DNA from: Cudoniella acicularis
Lineage: Eukaryota; Ascomycota; Leotiomycetes; Helotiales; Helotiaceae
Length of the DNA: 22,462 nucleotides
NCBI GenBank assembly: GCA_013054445.1
Contig: JAAMPI010000949.1
Location: forward strand, 1 to 22,462
Direction of reading: 5' to 3'
Shown here piece after piece: positions 19,262 to 22,462 of the stretch; the first letter of the stretch is position 1; each line of letters starts with the position of its first letter. A program made the position numbers and the translations under genes. Below the pieces are notes generated by a model. It was not told where the DNA came from and searched no databases. It was given only the letters and a program-made list of their open reading frames with translations.

Positions 19262-19857
19262 TTATTCGATGCCGTGCTGCTTTTTGAGCTGCTCTAAATT
19301 CTCCTTGCGAGATTCCAAGTCCTCTTTCGATCGTACCATCTTGTCCGGCTGGTGGTATAGTACTGGATGAAGTTAGCTTTGTTGAGGAAGCGGGGAACAA
19401 TGAGTCGCACCAACGAGATAGCGATTTTGGAAGTTGAAACCATTCAACTTATCGCAAGCCTGCTTCGAATCCATCACGTCCTCGTACACGACATATGCGG
19501 TTCCCTTTGTATTGTTGGCGATACCTTGGCGGATTTGTCTAGTCGGAATATCAGCATGGCAAATTCCAAGGCTGGCACAATGAGAGAGCATACCGGATAG
19601 GCCCAAATTTGCCAAACAAATCGAACAACTCCTCTGGTGTGACGTTGTAGCTACCTCGAGTCAGTATGCGACGCGTTTCGATGGCATATCCACCCCCATA
19701 TCCCCGGATTGTTTGAAAAAAGTATGGACGGACCTTAGATTCTTGACGAATAATATTCTGAAGCATAGGCATTAGCTCACGGCCCTCCACTCTTCCATCA
19801 TCAAAGGCGCATCACTTACCGATTGACCTCGGGTGCAAGCTTGCCGCCTCGACTCAT
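19262..19857 (-). CDS. SF3B6: Splicing factor 3B subunit 6 (SF3b p14), RRM protein
   Basis: Five minus-strand exons (19857-19820, 19757-19734, 19650-19594, 19538-19411, 19362-19262) give 115 aa; the human protein is about 125 aa. Role in the family: a small RRM subunit of SF3b in the U2 snRNP, sitting beside the branch-site adenosine and SF3B1 in the nucleus. Seen: N-terminus [16 protein letters not shown]2 [39 protein letters not shown]1 [41 protein letters not shown], and a charged tail ending LKKQHGIE. Introns are 62, 83, 55 and 48 nt, all GT-AG. Exon 2 is only 24 nt and carries the whole RNP2 motif. Every junction restores the conserved protein, so the model is secure. It is the single clear housekeeping gene of the window. 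Confidence 0.95.
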
Positions 19858-20563
19858 AGCTTGGCTACGGTGTATCTGGATCGTGGGTTTGGTGGTTTAA
19901 GAAGGAATGTTGATGGGCACAAGATAGGACCTTGGTATTGAGATACGGTACCGGGGGGTCGTGGATTATCAAAACTTGAAGGAGAGTCGCGCAACGCGAT
20001 GCCTTTTTTGGAGTTAGTGGCTTGGCTTTCGCTTACGCAATGACGAAATCTTTACTGACGACATCGAACTCTTTCTTTCATTCTTTGTCTAGATTTCAAG
20101 CATAGCAAGATGACGAAGCTGGTTCTGCGGCTTGATGTTTGCATGGCTTCTGATTGACGGGTTTTCCGAATAACCCCGTTATGGCATTTTCGGGTCATGC
20201 CTCGGCTCACCTCGAAACCCCAAAATTCGGCTCACAAGTCACGACTTGCTTGATTGATATCTCTTTGGAAGGAGAATGGCATAGATTTTGAACTGGGCTC
20301 CGTTCTTGCGCCATACTATTAGAACTCAATGCAGCGTTACTGCTTCCAGAAGTCCGAGAAGGAGATTTCCCATCCTTGCTCATCGAGCGCGACGCACTGC
20401 ATCACAAAAACAACGCTTCCTGTACCCTTAGATTATCCCATCAACGCTTTCAACCCATCGTCCATTCCATCGCAAGCCCTGGCGCCAATCGTCGACGACC
20501 TCGTCATGACCGCAATTCTTCCAATGGCACAGCTCCCTGAATCCCCAGCTCCAAACGTCCTCG
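19858..20563. other. Intergenic: SF3B6 promoter side and 3' flank of member H
   Basis: No gene recognised. A plus-strand 87-codon frame at 20329-20592 overlaps the end of the minus-strand gene and looks like a shadow. Confidence 0.45.
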
Positions 20564-20806
20564 TCAAACCCATTCATAAAACCCTGGCATAACCATCCTG
20601 ACGCGGCCATTCTTGACATCATTCATCAACGCTTGAAGCGCTTCTTGGGGCGTGATTCCTGGAAACGACATTTGCGCATATTGGATTGCTTGGGCGAGAG
20701 TCATTCTCCGACCACTTCCACGGCTGAGCGTGCCCGCGTGAGGAAAGGGACCTGGGTTTCCAGGACGTTGGTCACCGAGGAAGCCAAGTGGGAAAAGTGG
20801 AAGCAT
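20564..20806 (-). CDS. Small 80-aa protein, divergent family member H
   Basis: Intact minus-strand frame, first ATG (20806) after an in-frame stop. The N-terminus is Pro/Gly-rich (LPLFPLGFLGDQRPGNPGP), then MTLAQAIQYAQMSFPGITPQ, EALQALMNDVKNGRVRMVMP and GFYEWV. The last 46 residues align without gaps to member G up to the GR/VR step, and to array copies C and D (T-x3-E, [AV]-x2-A-[ML], [DN]-G-R-[LV]). A second Met at 20704 begins exactly at the domain. Predicted shape is two helices then a basic strand and an aromatic end, reminiscent of a small winged-helix-like unit, but that is only inference. It lies about 0.7 kb upstream of SF3B6 on the same strand. Confidence 0.55.
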   Translation of the reverse strand: MLPLFPLGFLGDQRPGNPGPFPHAGTLSRGSGRRMTLAQAIQYAQMSFPGITPQEALQALMNDVKNGRVRMVMPGFYEWV

Positions 20807-22462
20807 CGTAAGGATTTTAGTTGATGTTGATGGTCGATCACGAAATTGTCTTCAGGAACCACTTGTTTTTCGGCTAAACAAGATGGAAGGTGAGTCGTAT
20901 GTGCGACACGCTACTTTTTAGAAGCTCTGCAGCTGATCCGAAGTCGGCCACAATTGTTTTGATTTGCGTTATTTTTGCGAGGCTTCTGATGGTAATTGTG
21001 TTGTTGCGTAGATCTTAACTCGGTGGAGTCACTGAAGTTGAGGGATTTTTTGATTTGGAGATCGTCGCCCAACTAGCTAAAGTGCTCTTCGCAGTCGATA
21101 TCAAAGTTTCAAGTTTATCTCAATACCGGTTGAGTGATTAGATTTTCTCTGATATTGATTGTTTCCAAATGTCCACCACACAAGTTAGTTCTCGGGGTCA
21201 TTTCGCACGTCATTATGATGATTTGAAACCCTTACCTCGCTCTGTTTGTGATTCATTCATCAGCCCAGTGTTGAGATAATTCACAAATCGCAAGCTAGAG
21301 CGGGAGTAGGTCAGGTCGCATTTCTCGGTATAAGACACCAATTCAATTCATTCAACCAAGATTTAAACTGTGTTCAATTTTGAAGCATTGAATTAGATGG
21401 AAGAGATTTTCTGTGCCTGTCGCTTGACTTTAGATGTAAGTCCCAATTACGAGAATTTATCTATAAAAAAACATTAAACAAAAAACCATGCTATATCGCA
21501 AACAGCTTTTTTTTCTTCCAAAAACAAATTCTGCTGGTGGCTCTATTTGCTCTATCATTTCTTTCTACAATTCAATTTTAATATATACTGTCGCGCAACA
21601 CCCTCGGCAAATTATCCCGCGAATCACGTGCTCATATCATGTGACATTCCGTTTCGGACGGGTGAGAAGATCTTAGTCGACGTAAGGGTCTTTTTGTCTC
21701 TGGCCTCCATGGAGGACACACGCTGCTGACCTCTAGAGAGAGAGAGAGAGCTTTAGCTTTTTTTTTTTTGGGCTGTTAGTTTGAATTGGAACTTACTGAA
21801 GACCTAAATGTCGAGGGAGTTTTTGTTTATTGGGAATGAGTTTCAGTTCTGTATTTTGCGGCACTCGTATGCAGAAATGGCAGATGCTGGCGATGTTTCT
21901 GTTGAATGCTCGCGGTTCCCAGAGTGATATGTTGCTAGTGACATGTTTCTTTCTGGCGGAGGTCTCCTACAAGAATCAGCACAATTCAATTCAAATTAGA
22001 AGAATCTTCGTGCTATATCAATTATACTATCCGTTTCTTACGCGGAAACAGCACATGCAATTACGCCACCTATGAACGCGCTGTCAGGGGTTATTCTCGC
22101 TCGTTCGGACCGTAGCATGGCCGTCGATGGAAGGGGCACGTTCTAGTTAGTCCTTGAAAATTTCCTGCGTACAGGCAGTGAGACACTAGGATTCCAATTG
22201 GCATACGTAGCGGCAAGCGATATAACTTTGTTGTTCCCAAGGTGAAGGTGTTCGATATCCCTTCTTGTCAAATGATCTGCTCGTTAATTTGGCATCGGGA
22301 CAGCTTGTACTGTTTAAACTTGGTTAAATATTTCCTGATGCGCTAGGCTTGAAAGCTCTAGTGCTGGTTATTTATATTCATTCTCCGTTTCAAATTAACC
22401 GAGCTGCCCAAACAACTTTTCTATACGGGGCACCTGCCTGTTCAAAATATAAAGAGTAAATA
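20807..22462. other. No gene recognised to the right edge
   Basis: About 1.65 kb with only short frames lacking domains and splice support. It holds a simple repeat and a T-run near 21735-21769. A gene running off the right edge cannot be excluded. Confidence 0.45.
21735..21769 (+). repeat. (AG)8 microsatellite and T12 run
   Basis: AG repeated eight times (21735-21750), CTTTAGC, then 12 T (21758-21769). Confidence 0.95.

Noticed and set aside
18906..19400. 164-codon minus-strand frame
   Set aside because: Out-of-frame read-through over the last exon and 3' flank of the SF3B6 gene.
20329..20622. Frames on both strands overlapping member H
   Set aside because: Shadows without domains; H is supported by its match to member G.

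Overview
The window looks like nuclear DNA of a filamentous ascomycete (Pezizomycotina). The genes carry short introns of 48-83 nt with fungal branch sites such as GCTAAC or CTGAC, the ATGs sit in A/C-rich contexts, and the protein families are fungal. A leotiomycete is my guess and is not shown by the sequence. Two N bases lie near 6120.

Layout. 1-740 is a Lys/Glu-rich, internally duplicated and frame-broken coding remnant that carries about 25 codons matching the bacterial/plastid RNA polymerase beta subunit. 1616-2578 is a TATA-driven BTB/POZ gene cut off at a TA dinucleotide, where the end of a pogo/Fot1-like DNA transposon begins; the C-terminal end of its transposase follows on the minus strand (2648 to about 3040). 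3176-4707 (minus) is a complete five-exon O-methyltransferase and 6679-8346 (minus) a complete three-exon FAD-linked oxidoreductase. Both are typical secondary-metabolism tailoring enzymes, but no backbone synthase is present. Between them lie a small hypothetical ORF and a tRNA-Asp-like gene with an enlarged anticodon arm.

9.4-15.7 kb is an accessory block made largely of repeated small genes: at least six plus-strand copies or remnants (ending near 9955, 10416, 12860, 13636, 14390 and 15056) of a family I do not recognise. The copies share a promoter block with a TATA box, a start of the MDPKSQ/MDSRSQ/MNSRS type, and a C-terminal segment ending in G-[EK]-W-[EV]-D-L-L-K. The last four sit about 0.75 kb apart. 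Most are broken, and several breaks are of the CpA-to-TpA kind, as in repeat-induced point mutation (RIP). Two intact minus-strand ORFs (15402-15659 and 20564-20806) align with the same domain. An F-box-like gene (11532-12142) and a degenerate 160-200 bp repeat lie inside the block.

16-22.5 kb holds a coiled-coil-like pseudogene, a small cysteine-rich peptide gene, the five-exon gene for the spliceosomal SF3b p14/SF3B6 subunit (the one clear housekeeping gene, with a 24-nt exon), the second intact family member, and about 1.6 kb without a recognisable gene. The repeat family is the best candidate for something undescribed; nothing in the sequence tells its function.
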